In this document: positions 18,226 through 27,086 of the stretch, in pieces
Numbering within the stretch: position 1 is the stretch's first letter
Layout of the letters: every line of letters starts with the position of its first letter
Origin: JAVHYG01 sp040390025
GTDB lineage: Bacteria; Pseudomonadota; Gammaproteobacteria; Diplorickettsiales; Diplorickettsiaceae
DNA: 64,000 nt
Direction: 5' to 3'
Assembly: GCA_040390025.1 (NCBI GenBank)
Contig: JAZJZD010000009.1
Coordinates: 172,162-236,161 of the forward strand
Notes under the pieces: model-generated
What the model was told of the DNA's origin: nothing
Seen by the model: the letters and a program-made list of their open reading frames with translations, nothing else
Database searches by the model: none
Position numbers and translations under genes: made by a program

Positions 18226-19549
18226 AATCAATAGCTACTAAATTTTTTAATGAGTGAGATAAAAAAGGATAGGTATTTAATAGAGGCATTTGTTGAATAA
18301 TATCCCGAATAAATGCCTTAATTAAAATGGTACGTGCTTCTGATGCAGTTAAACCGCGTGCACGCAGGTAAAAAAGGGCAGTTTCGTCAAGTTGACCAAT
18401 ACTGGCGCCGTGTGTGCATTGAATATCGTCAACAAATATTTCGAGTTGCGGTTTGGTAATCACTTCTGCTGCAGCGGATAAGAGTAAATTTTTATTGAGT
18501 TGCTGTGCACAGCTTTTAATGGCTTTTTCACGAACAATAAGTTTACCGTCAAATACAGCACGTGCATCCCCATCAATAATCCCTTTGTAAAATTCGCTAC
18601 TGACTGTTTGCGGACTCGCATGTTCAATAATGGTTTGTTGGGCGATGTGTTGCTTGTTTTGGGCGTAGTAAAGGCCTTTTAAATGGCACTCGGCATCGGG
18701 TTGACAAAGTTTAACGGTGACATCACTACGTAATAGTGTGCCTTGTAGAGCGATAGAATAAGCAGAAAATTCACTTTTTGCTTGTTGTTCAACAAGGATA
18801 TTACCAATATGCGTACTAGCTTCTCTTTCTTCTAACAGTTTGTAATGTTCAATACGGCTTTGCTCAGCGAGAAAACATTCAGTGACGACATTGGTAAAAT
18901 AAGGTGTTACTGTTTGTTTTAGAGAAATATATTTTTCGATAATTACAGCATGACTGTTTTTTTCAGCAATAATAATGTTCCGAATCGGAATAAAGCTATT
19001 TTCTTCTGTAGTAATAAAAAGCAGTTCGATCGGTGACTCAAGCTGCTTATCTGCCGGCAAATAGATATAGGCACCATCCTGCATGAAAGCCGTATTCAAA
19101 TTAATAAAACTATTTTTTTTCTGTACCGTTGTTGTTTTCCAGTGTTTAAATAAGTGATCAGGGTTATTCTGAATAATGTTTGCTAGGTGGCTAATAATGA
19201 CATTGTTTGCGAGATTTGTTATTTGGGATAAAGACTGAAAAAACAAGCCATTTATGAATACTAAGCGATAAGGATTGGTTGGAACCTCAATGTTTTTAGC
19301 TAATTCCGTGTTAATATCTGGTGATGCAATAGAAAAAGGGGTTTGTAGGAAAGGAATCAGTGATGTGTGCTTCCAATCAGGATGTTTTATTGTAGGAAAC
19401 CCTAGTTCCGAAAATTGCTGTATGGCTGTTTGGCGTTTTGGCAACAAGTGTTTTTCTACACTGTCTATTAAATTTTTTTCTACGCGCCAATATTCACTCA
19501 GGTAATGAGAACGTGCGGAAGAATGAGGCGTTGTCTTGGAGTGCATCAT
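18212..19549 (-). CDS. sufD: Fe-S assembly protein SufD
   Basis: A 445-residue member of the SufB/SufD family, part of the SufBC2D scaffold complex. The C-terminal beta-helix and end are typical: FDGKLIVREKAIKSCAQQLN, LEIFVDDIQCTHGASIGQLD and ALFYLRARGLTASEARTILI. The 'D-x-x-C-x-H-G-A-T/S-x-G' site contains the histidine important for cluster formation. The N-terminal part is more variable, as usual. Its ATG overlaps the sufC stop by four bases (ATGA), so the two are coupled. Confidence 0.95.
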   Translation of the reverse strand: MMHSKTTPHSSARSHYLSEYWRVEKNLIDSVEKHLLPKRQTAIQQFSELGFPTIKHPDWKHTSLIPFLQTPFSIASPDINTELAKNIEVPTNPYRLVFINGLFFQSLSQITNLANNVIISHLANIIQNNPDHLFKHWKTTTVQKKNSFINLNTAFMQDGAYIYLPADKQLESPIELLFITTEENSFIPIRNIIIAEKNSHAVIIEKYISLKQTVTPYFTNVVTECFLAEQSRIEHYKLLEEREASTHIGNILVEQQAKSEFSAYSIALQGTLLRSDVTVKLCQPDAECHLKGLYYAQNKQHIAQQTIIEHASPQTVSSEFYKGIIDGDARAVFDGKLIVREKAIKSCAQQLNKNLLLSAAAEVITKPQLEIFVDDIQCTHGASIGQLDETALFYLRARGLTASEARTILIKAFIRDIIQQMPLLNTYPFLSHSLKNLVAIDYETV

Positions 19550-20310
19550 TGTTTTTCAGCCACCGATTCTTCTTGCAGAATGGTGGAATAACCTTCTTTT
19601 TCTAGCGTTTGTGCCAAGGTAAAGTCACCCGAGCGAATGATTTTTCCTCCCGCAAGAATGTGCACATAATCGGGTTTGATATAATCTAATAAACGCTGGT
19701 AATGGGTAATTAGGATCATGGAACGTTCGGCCGAGCGTAAACTATTAACGCCGTTAGCAACGAGTTTTAAGGCATCAATATCGAGTCCAGAGTCAGTTTC
19801 ATCGAGAATGGCTAACTTGGGCTCTAAAAGTGCCATTTGTAGAATTTCATTACGTTTTTTCTCACCGCCGGAAAAACCTTCATTGACGGAACGATAAAGA
19901 AAGTCTTGATCCATTTCCACGATTTTTAACTTTTCTTTTACCAAGGTTAAAAAGTCCATGGCATCGAGCTCTTTTTCACCGCGTGCTTTACGAATGGCGT
20001 TTAAAGAGGCTTTGAGTAAATAAACATTACTAACACCTGGAATTTCAACAGGATATTGGAATGCTAAAAATAAACCGGCTTGAGCACGTTGTTCAGGCGA
20101 TAGCTCAGCTAGATTATGATCAAGATAATCAATACTGCCTTGGGTAAGGGCATAGTTGCCACGCCCTGCTAAAACATTAGCCAGCGTACTTTTACCGGAA
20201 CCGTTAGGACCCATGATCGCGTGGATTTCTCCCGGTTTTATGCGGAGGTCAATGCCTTTTAAAATAGTTTTGTTATCGATTTCTGCGTGACAATTTTTAA
20301 TGGTTAACAT
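19546..20310 (-). CDS. sufC: Fe-S assembly ATPase SufC
   Basis: A 254-residue ABC-type ATPase that drives SufBC2D. Walker A is GPNGSGKST (about residues 35-43), the signature is FSGGEKKRNEI and Walker B runs into LAILDETDSGLDID, the form specific to SufC. The D-loop and the ITHYQRLLDYI histidine switch are present. Length is normal. It lies 24 bases after sufB. Confidence 0.97.
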   Translation of the reverse strand: MLTIKNCHAEIDNKTILKGIDLRIKPGEIHAIMGPNGSGKSTLANVLAGRGNYALTQGSIDYLDHNLAELSPEQRAQAGLFLAFQYPVEIPGVSNVYLLKASLNAIRKARGEKELDAMDFLTLVKEKLKIVEMDQDFLYRSVNEGFSGGEKKRNEILQMALLEPKLAILDETDSGLDIDALKLVANGVNSLRSAERSMILITHYQRLLDYIKPDYVHILAGGKIIRSGDFTLAQTLEKEGYSTILQEESVAEKQ

Positions 20311-20334
20311 ATTTTTCTTTGCTGTTTAATGATT

Positions 20335-21777
20335 CTAACCGATAGACCCTTCGAGGCTTACGCCTAATAATTTTTGTGCTTCAACGGCAAATTCCATCGG
20401 TAGTTCTTTGAAGACTGCTTTACAAAAACCGTTGACGATCAGTGAGAGTGCTTCTTCTATTTCTAAACCACGTTGTTGGCAGTAAAAAAGCTGATCGTCG
20501 CTAATTTTTGACGCTGAAGCTTCATGTTCTACTTGCGCTGTTTTGTTTTTCACTTCAATAGAAGGAAACGTATGGGCTGTACAGTGCTCGCCAATGAGTA
20601 AGGAATCACATTGCGTATAATTGCGTGCATTTTCGGCGGTTGGCGCGATCCTAACCAAACCACGATAGCTATTTTGTCCTTTCCCGGCGCTGATTCCTTT
20701 CGATAAAATGGTACTTTTAGTATTTTTTCCAATATGAATCATTTTTGTTCCAGTGTCCGCTTGCTGTTTATTATTAGTTAGGGCGACAGAATAAAATTCG
20801 CCGATCGAATTATTGCCTCGCAAGATAACACTCGGATATTTCCATGTAATAGCCGAGCCGGTTTCGACTTGGGTCCAGGAAATTTTTGAATTAATGCCGC
20901 GACAGTCACCCCGTTTTGTGACGAAGTTATAAATACCGCCTTTGCCATTTTTATCGCCTGGATACCAGTTTTGTACGGTTGAATACTTAATTTGTGCATT
21001 ATCTAAGGCAACAAGTTCGACAACAGCAGCGTGTAGTTGATTTTCATCACGTTGCGGTGCGGTACAGCCTTCCAAATAACTCACTGTACTACCTTCATCA
21101 GCAATGATAAGTGTTCTTTCAAATTGACCTGTGTTGGCCGCATTAATCCGGAAATAAGTGGACAATTCCATGGGGCAACGGACACCTTTCGGGATATAAC
21201 AAAAGGAACCATCGGTAAATACCGCTGCATTTAAACAGGCGAAAAAATTATCAGAGGGTGGGACGACCGTACCGAGGTATTTTTTAACGAGTTCAGGATA
21301 TTCTTGTACGGCTTCGGAAAATGAGCAAAATAAAATACCCATGCCGCGAAGTTTTTCTTTAAATGTCGTCGCAACAGAAATACTATCAAATACGGCATCT
21401 ACGGCGACACCGGCTAATAATTCTTGTTCCTTTAATGGAATACCCAATTTGTTATAGACACGAAGCAATTCTGGATCCACTTCATCTAAACTCTTTAGCT
21501 GTTTTTTCACTTTAGGGGCTGAATAATAGCTAATTGCTTGATAATCGATGGGTGGATATTCCATATAATCTGCCCAATGTGGCTCAGAAAGGGTTAGCCA
21601 ATGCTGATAAGCCTTTAAACGCCACGCTAAAAGAAATTCTGGTTCTTGTTTTTTAACGGAGATAGTGCGTATTACCGATTCATTTAATCCGCAGGGCAGG
21701 GTATCGGCCTCAATCTCACTGACAAATCCATGTTGATAATCTTGTTGTAATAGTTTGTCTAAGGCGGTATTGGTCAT
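20335..21777 (-). CDS. sufB: Fe-S assembly protein SufB
   Basis: A 480-residue scaffold protein. Family hallmarks are GVAVDAVFDSISVATTFKE, NAAVFTDGSFCYIPKGVRCP, YLEGCTAPQRDENQLHAAVV and the end QLFYCQQRGLEIEEALSLIV. The cysteine in NYTQCDSLLIG corresponds to the one needed for sulfur acceptance. Its start codon overlaps the stop of the Rrf2 regulator gene by one base (TAATG), so the regulator is the first gene of the operon. Confidence 0.97.
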   Translation of the reverse strand: MTNTALDKLLQQDYQHGFVSEIEADTLPCGLNESVIRTISVKKQEPEFLLAWRLKAYQHWLTLSEPHWADYMEYPPIDYQAISYYSAPKVKKQLKSLDEVDPELLRVYNKLGIPLKEQELLAGVAVDAVFDSISVATTFKEKLRGMGILFCSFSEAVQEYPELVKKYLGTVVPPSDNFFACLNAAVFTDGSFCYIPKGVRCPMELSTYFRINAANTGQFERTLIIADEGSTVSYLEGCTAPQRDENQLHAAVVELVALDNAQIKYSTVQNWYPGDKNGKGGIYNFVTKRGDCRGINSKISWTQVETGSAITWKYPSVILRGNNSIGEFYSVALTNNKQQADTGTKMIHIGKNTKSTILSKGISAGKGQNSYRGLVRIAPTAENARNYTQCDSLLIGEHCTAHTFPSIEVKNKTAQVEHEASASKISDDQLFYCQQRGLEIEEALSLIVNGFCKAVFKELPMEFAVEAQKLLGVSLEGSIG

Positions 21778-22226
21778 TAGTGTTTCTCGCGTATCGCTAA
21801 ACTGGGTTTTAGCAAAGCTTCTAATTTTAAGGGCTGTATCAGGTCTGCCACACTAATATGCATTAAGGTATCCTGAATAAGCGCGCTAATCCTACGCCAA
21901 TTATCACGAATCATACAATGTTTTTCTACGTTGCAGCGCCGATTTGAATAACTACACTCGGTTAAAGCGATGGGGCCTTCGAGACTTTGGATAACTTCAC
22001 CTAATGAAATATCAGAAGCAGATAATGCAAGTTGGTAACCGCCTTTAACGCCTCTACGCGCAAGTAGTAATTGTTGTTGGGTTAAGCGTTTCAGTAACTT
22101 ACTGGCTGTGGGCAAAGCGATACCCGTTTTTTCAGCTATATTTTTGGCGCTAGCTTCCCCGGGATGCTGGGCTAAATAGGCTATAATCACCGTCGCATAA
22201 TCGGCTAGTTTGCTGAGTCGTAACAT
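21777..22226 (-). CDS. Rrf2-family iron-sulfur regulator of the suf operon
   Basis: A 149-residue transcription factor with an N-terminal winged helix (residues 1-65, including GIALPTASKLLKRL and GVKGGYQLA) and three cysteines, Cys91, Cys98 and Cys104, in the spacing of the IscR cluster-binding site. It most likely binds an Fe-S cluster and represses its own operon when clusters are sufficient, like IscR and the SufR-type regulators found at the head of suf operons in many proteobacteria. An imperfect palindrome lies 17-37 bases before its start codon. Whether it should be called IscR or SufR cannot be decided from sequence alone. Confidence 0.9.
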   Translation of the reverse strand: MLRLSKLADYATVIIAYLAQHPGEASAKNIAEKTGIALPTASKLLKRLTQQQLLLARRGVKGGYQLALSASDISLGEVIQSLEGPIALTECSYSNRRCNVEKHCMIRDNWRRISALIQDTLMHISVADLIQPLKLEALLKPSLAIREKH

Positions 22227-22242
22227 AGGGCCTTTATCTGAA

Positions 22243-22263
22243 ATAGGGCTATTTTAGTCCTAT
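22243..22263 (-). promoter_or_regulatory. Candidate Rrf2 operator before the suf operon
   Basis: ATAGGGCT and AGTCCTAT (8-base arms, one mismatch) around ATTTT, just upstream of the regulator's ATG. Read toward the operon it is ATAGGACT-AAAAT-AGCCCTAT, similar in form to IscR type 1 sites and overlapping a possible -10 (TAAAAT). Position and symmetry suggest autoregulation; this is inference. Confidence 0.45.
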
Positions 22264-22554
22264 TTTTAGGTAGGGGCAAGTAAAAAGCGGATGTATTGTA
22301 TAACTTGCATTATGCGCGGTTAAAGCTAAACTTTAACAAAGCTCCGCTGGATAGCGCTTGAAGTTTGATCCTAAAAGGTTGGGGATTGTCTTGAGGCATG
22401 GTGTGCAAGCTTACATTAAGTAAGAAGCCTAAAGTGCATCACATATCGCCACTTTGGTAATGTCGCATTCAAGTAAATTAAGACACCAGCGGAACTTTTA
22501 CTTCTTTACGTTTCTTTCTGGCTTGTTGGCCATCATCGCGCCTGCAGGCACCCT
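22264..22554. other. Intergenic region upstream of suf operon and after the SDR gene
   Basis: About 290 bases with no gene. GGCCATCATCGCGCC near 22529 resembles the right end of family A repeats but the rest of that element is not recognisable. The suf promoter should lie at its left edge. Confidence 0.4.
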
Positions 22555-23307
22555 CTAATAGTCAAGTGATAGTCCGCCATCTACCGCAATAATTTGGCCT
22601 GTAATATAATTTGTATTGATTAGAAAAAGGACGGTATCGGCGATATCGGCGGGTGTGCCGGCGCGTTTTAAAGCGGTACGAGCAATGATTCTGTCACGTA
22701 GGGCAGGATTAAAGTCAGTCTCGTTATCGGGCCAAAGGGCAATACCTGGAGCAATACCATTGACTCTAACAGAAGGGCCTAATTCTTTGGCTAGGCTTTT
22801 GGTTAGCATGACTAATCCGGCTTTAGCAATGCAGTAAACAGAATATTTCTTCATGGGTCGCTGTGCCTGAATGTCTACCATATTGATGATACAGCCTTTT
22901 TGTTTTTCTAAATAAGGTGCCGCCGTTTGCGATAGAAAAAAGGGTGCTTTGAGATTACTACTGACTAAATCATCCCACTGCGCACCCGTAATTTTTCCGA
23001 GATGCGTTTCATAAAAACTCGATGCATTATTAATCAAAACGTCTAATTGCCCCCATTTTTCCACAACTTTGTCGATTAAAGCGCTATAGTTGTTGTCCTC
23101 TTTTAGATCAGCCTGTAAGGTAATGGCACTATCTTTTCTATCTTGATTAAATACCTGGCAGAGTGCTTCTGCTTCTATGGCTGAGTTTCGATAATGAATA
23201 GCTATGCGCATTCCTTGGTGATGGCAATGTTGTGCAATAGCCGCGCCTACGCGTTTTCCAGCACCTGTTATTAGAACTACTTTCGAATTTGCTTTAGAAT
23301 CGGACAT
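22555..23307 (-). CDS. SDR-family pteridine reductase
   Basis: A 250-residue short-chain dehydrogenase. The NAD(P) site is TGAGKRVGAAIA; the T-G-x-x-x-R-[VI]-G form is typical of pteridine reductases (PTR1, FolM) rather than generic SDRs. NNASSFYET, the catalytic Tyr and Lys in YSVYCIAKAG, and the end TGQIIAVDGGLSL are in place. The likely role is NADPH-dependent reduction of dihydrofolate or dihydrobiopterin, which can support folate metabolism. It is divergent from the MidA gene, 30 bases away, so the two share a very short promoter region. Confidence 0.85.
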   Translation of the reverse strand: MSDSKANSKVVLITGAGKRVGAAIAQHCHHQGMRIAIHYRNSAIEAEALCQVFNQDRKDSAITLQADLKEDNNYSALIDKVVEKWGQLDVLINNASSFYETHLGKITGAQWDDLVSSNLKAPFFLSQTAAPYLEKQKGCIINMVDIQAQRPMKKYSVYCIAKAGLVMLTKSLAKELGPSVRVNGIAPGIALWPDNETDFNPALRDRIIARTALKRAGTPADIADTVLFLINTNYITGQIIAVDGGLSLDY

Positions 23308-23337
23308 ATTGTCTTTACCTTTTATCTATAACGAATA

Positions 23338-24522
23338 ATGATGCGAATAGGTACCACCGATTTACCTTGTTTTGATCCCACGCTGCAGACGAACAGCGAA
23401 GCGCTGATTCGTTGTATTGTAAAAGAGATCCGGCAGGATAAAACAAACTCGATAAGCTTTGCACGATTTATGGAGTTAGCTTTGTATGAACCGCACTTGG
23501 GCTATTATACAGCGGGTTTACATAAATTGGGTGAAAAAGGAGACTTTGTAACCGCCCCTGAAATTTCACCTTTGTTTGCTCAGTGTATGGGTAATCAATG
23601 TCAGCAAATTTTTTCGGAATTAGGTAATAGTGAGATATTGGAAATAGGCGCAGGGACGGGAAAAATGGCAAAAGATTTGCTGTTATTTTTAGAAAAAAAA
23701 GGAACATTACCCGTTTCCTATAAAATTTTAGAAATTAGTCCGAATTTAAAACAACGCCAACAGGAAATGCTAAAAGCACAGATTCCTCATTTATTTCCTT
23801 TGCTTGAGTGGCTAGCCGATTGGCCTGAAGTCCCGATAAAAGGGGTCATTATTGCCAATGAAGTGGTAGATGCATTACCTGTACATAAATTTTTATGGCG
23901 TGCTAACAGCGTACAAGAAATGCGAGTAAGCTACGATAAAGGTATTTTTTTATGGCATTTGCAATCACCACCCTATGAGCTTGGAAAAAAACTGAGTCAA
24001 TTAAAATTAACCTATTTTAATGAAACAAGACGCTATGAGTCTGAGGTTTGTTTAGGTTTGGCCGATTGGATAAATAAACTGAGTTTGGTGTTAAAGCAGG
24101 GTTTAATAGTTATTGCTGATTATGGGTTTTCGGCGCGTGAGTATTACCATCCGGATCGCAGTCAAGGAACGTTGATGTGTTACTATCAGCATCGAGGTCA
24201 TGCGGATCCCTTTCGTTTGGTTGGGTTGCAGGACATAACCGCTTCGGTTGATTTTAGCTTACTTACTCAATGCGCATTAGACTCCGGATTAAAACTAGCT
24301 GGCTTTACTTCGCAAGCGGCCTTTTTGATTAACAACGGTTTGTTACAGCGTATGGAAGAATGTTATAATAGGGCGCCATCGGCGGATATAAATCGACAGG
24401 TTTATTGTTTAACTTCACCGAATGAGATGGGAGAGTTAATAAAAGTAATAGGACTAACTCGTGAATATGAGTCGCCAAGGATACAAGGGTTTACACAATA
24501 CGATAAGCGGACACGTTTATAA
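23338..24522 (+). CDS. MidA-family SAM-dependent methyltransferase
   Basis: A 394-residue protein of the MidA/NDUFAF7 family (DUF185). The family start is seen as ISFARFMELALYEPHLGYYT and GDFVTAPEISPLFAQCMGNQ, the SAM site as EILEIGAGTGKMAKDLL, then GVIIANEVVDALPVH and the end IADYGFSAREYYHPDRSQGT. In eukaryotes NDUFAF7 methylates an arginine of respiratory complex I; the bacterial substrate is not established. It lies just upstream of the Dot/Icm genes but is a housekeeping gene. Confidence 0.9.
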   Translation: MMRIGTTDLPCFDPTLQTNSEALIRCIVKEIRQDKTNSISFARFMELALYEPHLGYYTAGLHKLGEKGDFVTAPEISPLFAQCMGNQCQQIFSELGNSEILEIGAGTGKMAKDLLLFLEKKGTLPVSYKILEISPNLKQRQQEMLKAQIPHLFPLLEWLADWPEVPIKGVIIANEVVDALPVHKFLWRANSVQEMRVSYDKGIFLWHLQSPPYELGKKLSQLKLTYFNETRRYESEVCLGLADWINKLSLVLKQGLIVIADYGFSAREYYHPDRSQGTLMCYYQHRGHADPFRLVGLQDITASVDFSLLTQCALDSGLKLAGFTSQAAFLINNGLLQRMEECYNRAPSADINRQVYCLTSPNEMGELIKVIGLTREYESPRIQGFTQYDKRTRL

Positions 24523-24599
24523 ATTTATTTTAATGGGAATAAATAAGCGTTGTAAGGTAATTAGACTATCCTATAAAAAGAAAAATAAGGAAGAAGTTT

Positions 24600-24836
24600 A
24601 TGTCAGTTAATACAGTTTTTTCTATCCCTAGAAAAATAACGGCTTTAAAAGATAATGTAGATGTTGTCGTTAAGAAGTTGAGTGATTTAATATATTGTAC
24701 TGATAATTTAAATAATTTGAAAAACAAATCGGCAGAAAAAAACGTTGAATTACAAGATTGTCTAGCAATTTTAAAAGGGATGGTTAACGAAATTAATACC
24801 TTGGGTTCAAAACCTACCATAAGATATGGTAGCTAA
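24600..24836 (+). CDS. Candidate IcmR functional homologue (FIR) next to icmQ
   Basis: A 78-residue, mostly helical protein with no clear sequence relatives that I recognise. Its position is informative: in Legionellales the gene directly upstream of icmQ encodes IcmR or a 'functional homologue of IcmR', a fast-evolving chaperone that binds IcmQ and keeps it from forming pores. FIR proteins share little sequence beyond a helical segment. This one has a strong start context (AAGGAAGAAGTTT ATG), lies 16 bases before icmQ, and has amphipathic helices (VDVVVKKLSDLIYCTDNLNN; VELQDCLAILKGMVNEIN). The assignment rests on context. Confidence 0.65.
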   Translation: MSVNTVFSIPRKITALKDNVDVVVKKLSDLIYCTDNLNNLKNKSAEKNVELQDCLAILKGMVNEINTLGSKPTIRYGS

Positions 24837-24852
24837 TAATTAGGCCTTATTT

Positions 24853-25425
24853 ATGCTTCATTCAGAGCAAGAGATAAAAGTTGCTTTAGAAGTCAAGAGA
24901 ATACTCGATGAAGGAATTAAGGAGGGCCCCTGGCAAGCCAATTTGTTTTTAAAGGGTATAAAAAAAAAATTAGAAGAATTGCGTGACCAGTTTGAATTAG
25001 GGGTAGGATTAGATCAAATTAAAAATGATCAATTGAATTATTTACCTTCTGCTAATGCCAACGATAGTGTAATTGAAGTTTATATTTCGCTTTATCAATC
25101 GCAAGGAAGTAATCTACATAAGTGGCAGGAGGTTCTTGCTTCTTTAGTCCGCTATTCCATGGGGCGCCCTATCTACAAAGATGAGAACGATGTGAAAGCA
25201 GCGACTCACTTAACCGACAGAAATCCTAATAATGCTTATGTCGTTGTTAAAGTAAATTCAGATGCAATTTTACTAGATTTAATGGAGCAGCCGCGCCTTG
25301 ATCGAGAAGGCCGTAAGTTGATTATGTTGCGTGAAGGTGCTATTGCGCTGCATAATATTGTTCGTTTGGTGCATACCACAGGCCAATATAAATTTATTGG
25401 AAATTTTTTGGTTAAACAAACTTGA
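24853..25425 (+). CDS. icmQ: Dot/Icm protein IcmQ
   Basis: A 190-residue protein matching IcmQ: ILDEGIKEGPWQANLFLKGI near the N-terminus (Legionella has the same 'A-I-E-K-G-P-W' region), EVYISLYQSQGSNLHKWQEVL, GRPIYKDENDVKAA, NAYVVVKV, and the end LHNIVRLVHTTGQYKF. IcmQ has an N-terminal membrane-interacting helical part and a C-terminal NAD-binding fold and is controlled by IcmR-type chaperones. Length equals that of the Legionella protein. It follows the candidate FIR gene closely. Confidence 0.9.
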   Translation: MLHSEQEIKVALEVKRILDEGIKEGPWQANLFLKGIKKKLEELRDQFELGVGLDQIKNDQLNYLPSANANDSVIEVYISLYQSQGSNLHKWQEVLASLVRYSMGRPIYKDENDVKAATHLTDRNPNNAYVVVKVNSDAILLDLMEQPRLDREGRKLIMLREGAIALHNIVRLVHTTGQYKFIGNFLVKQT

Positions 25426-25452
25426 AGGTCGCTTTGCTATTTGAATGTAAGT

Positions 25453-25542
25453 TATACTCACGGCAATGGGATTTTCAGCAAGTGTCGCGAAATTGCGAGT
25501 TAAGCGGAAACGCCGCCGAAAATCCAAGTGTGAAGCGTATTA
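25453..25542 (+). repeat. MITE-like repeat, family B
   Basis: TATACTCACGGCAATGGGAT at the left and AATCCAAGTGTGAAGCGTAT at the right form imperfect terminal inverted repeats. The same element occurs at 35613, 36536 and 37246. It fills most of the gap between icmQ and icmP. Confidence 0.75.
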
Positions 25543-25568
25543 TTTCAATAAAAAAATAACAATTACTT

Positions 25569-26699
25569 ATGCCACCTTCTTCCGGTTCGCAACAACAATC
25601 AGGTGATAATTCACTGGCTCCTTTATGGATTATCGTTGGCCTTTTTGTTTTAGGGTGGTTGTTGTGGTCATTTTTTCATATACAAATCGTAGGCTTCACT
25701 CTGACGGTTAAAGCGTGGGAAGCGCATCTCGTTGCATTTTTTCTACCCCATCTTGCGTATTTGCCGGATGAAATAAAGCATTTGCCACCCGATCAAGTAG
25801 CGTTTTCGCAGCTTTTAGATATTAGTCGAGAAGTTGGTAGTTATTTACGATATCCCATTATTATTATCCTTATTATTTTGGCATGCATTATTTATTCCAG
25901 TCATATTAATTTACAGTTTAAAAAAACATATAACATGAAGTCGTTAACGGAGGCAGAACGAAAAAATTGGCCACAGATTTCTCCTGTGATCAAGCTTAAT
26001 TTAGTCAAAGAAGATATTGATAAAGGCCCCTGGGCAATGGCCTTATCGCCTATGCAATTTGCAAAAAAGCATGCCTTGCTTCAAGAAGAAAAAACCATCC
26101 CCACCATGACGATGGCTTCTACGCAGCGTAACCAAACGACTGTGCAAATAAAGAGGGATGCGGCCTATCATATTTTTGTTTTGCAATTAGGTGATTATTG
26201 GCAAGGTATCCAACATTTATCGTCGAGTAATAAGGCTTTGTTTGCTATTTTTGCGGCGCGTGCTAATCGCGATCGAGAGGGTGCACATAAATTGTTGTTA
26301 CAGATAGCTAAATCGACAGAAACGGGACGACTTAACTTTGCAGGTGTTGATGAGCTATGGGAAAAACATAAAAATAATAAAGCCGTCAATCAAATTATGC
26401 ATAGTCATGCGTATGTTCTTACAGTAATGGCTTCGATGTTAGAATTAGCAAGAAAGGATGGTGTATTAGCTTCAGCTGATTTTTTATGGTTAAAGCCTAC
26501 GGATAGATTATTGTGGTTTATGCTTAATTCTGTAGGACGGCAAACGGTTTTCCCTGAAGTGGCGGGGCCTTTTGCGCATTGGAATATTGAGCGCGCTATG
26601 GGAAGACGGTTATTGTTGCCCATGGTTGAAGAAGCGGTTAATGGTTTGGATGCGGCTATTAAAGAAATTTTATACATACCCGATTCAGAAAAAGGGTAG
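25569..26699 (+). CDS. icmP: Dot/Icm coupling-complex protein DotM/IcmP
   Basis: A 376-residue inner membrane protein with two membrane segments (about residues 18-37 and 95-115) and a cytoplasmic domain that, in Legionella, binds acidic motifs in effectors as part of the DotL-DotM-DotN coupling complex. The length equals the Legionella one and recognisable segments are DIDKGPWAMALSPMQFAKKH, AIFAARANRDREGAHKLL and FPEVAGPFAHWNIERAMGRR. No clear Shine-Dalgarno precedes the ATG. It is separated from icmQ by a family B repeat and from icmO by a family C repeat. Confidence 0.95.
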   Translation: MPPSSGSQQQSGDNSLAPLWIIVGLFVLGWLLWSFFHIQIVGFTLTVKAWEAHLVAFFLPHLAYLPDEIKHLPPDQVAFSQLLDISREVGSYLRYPIIIILIILACIIYSSHINLQFKKTYNMKSLTEAERKNWPQISPVIKLNLVKEDIDKGPWAMALSPMQFAKKHALLQEEKTIPTMTMASTQRNQTTVQIKRDAAYHIFVLQLGDYWQGIQHLSSSNKALFAIFAARANRDREGAHKLLLQIAKSTETGRLNFAGVDELWEKHKNNKAVNQIMHSHAYVLTVMASMLELARKDGVLASADFLWLKPTDRLLWFMLNSVGRQTVFPEVAGPFAHWNIERAMGRRLLLPMVEEAVNGLDAAIKEILYIPDSEKG

Positions 26700-26710
26700 G
26701 GATGTCTTAA

Positions 26711-26970
26711 CTTCAAGTGCAATGGGTATATACCCATTGCACTTGGAAATGCGAAATTGCATTTCCAAGTTTTCATCTCGCGATGGAGATTTTCAAGAGG
26801 AGAACCGCGATTCTCCTCTTGAATAACGGCGTGCCCCGCACCTATCTGTTGAATTAGCATTTCACTTTGTGGTGAATGACTAAAGATAGGTGCGGGGTAC
26901 GCGTTAGGTGATCGGGATACCGCGCGCTCGAAATTAAAAAATTCGCAGCTTCAAGTACGAGCGGTATATA
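26711..26970 (-). repeat. Palindromic repeat, family C (long copy, reverse orientation)
   Basis: This is the reverse complement of the element at 36287-36538. It contains CCATTGCACTTGGAAATGCG, the palindrome GGAAATGCGAAATTGCATTTCC, AGGAGAACCGCGATTCTCCT, GCACCTATCTGTTGAATTAG and ends GTACGAGCGGTATATA. It occupies most of the 387 bases between icmP and icmO and would form several strong hairpins. Confidence 0.8.
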
Positions 26971-27086
26971 GTGAATTGAATTATAAGCGGGTAGTGGAAA
27001 TTAGAATAAAAAAAAATGACCGTAGCTCTATTCGCGAAGCTTCTAATGAATAGTATTTTAAAAATAATCTTAGGGTTTATCTTTAT

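Noticed and set aside
26405..26860. Minus-strand ORF across the end of icmP and the repeat
   Set aside because: Antisense of icmP plus repeat sequence; no family resemblance.
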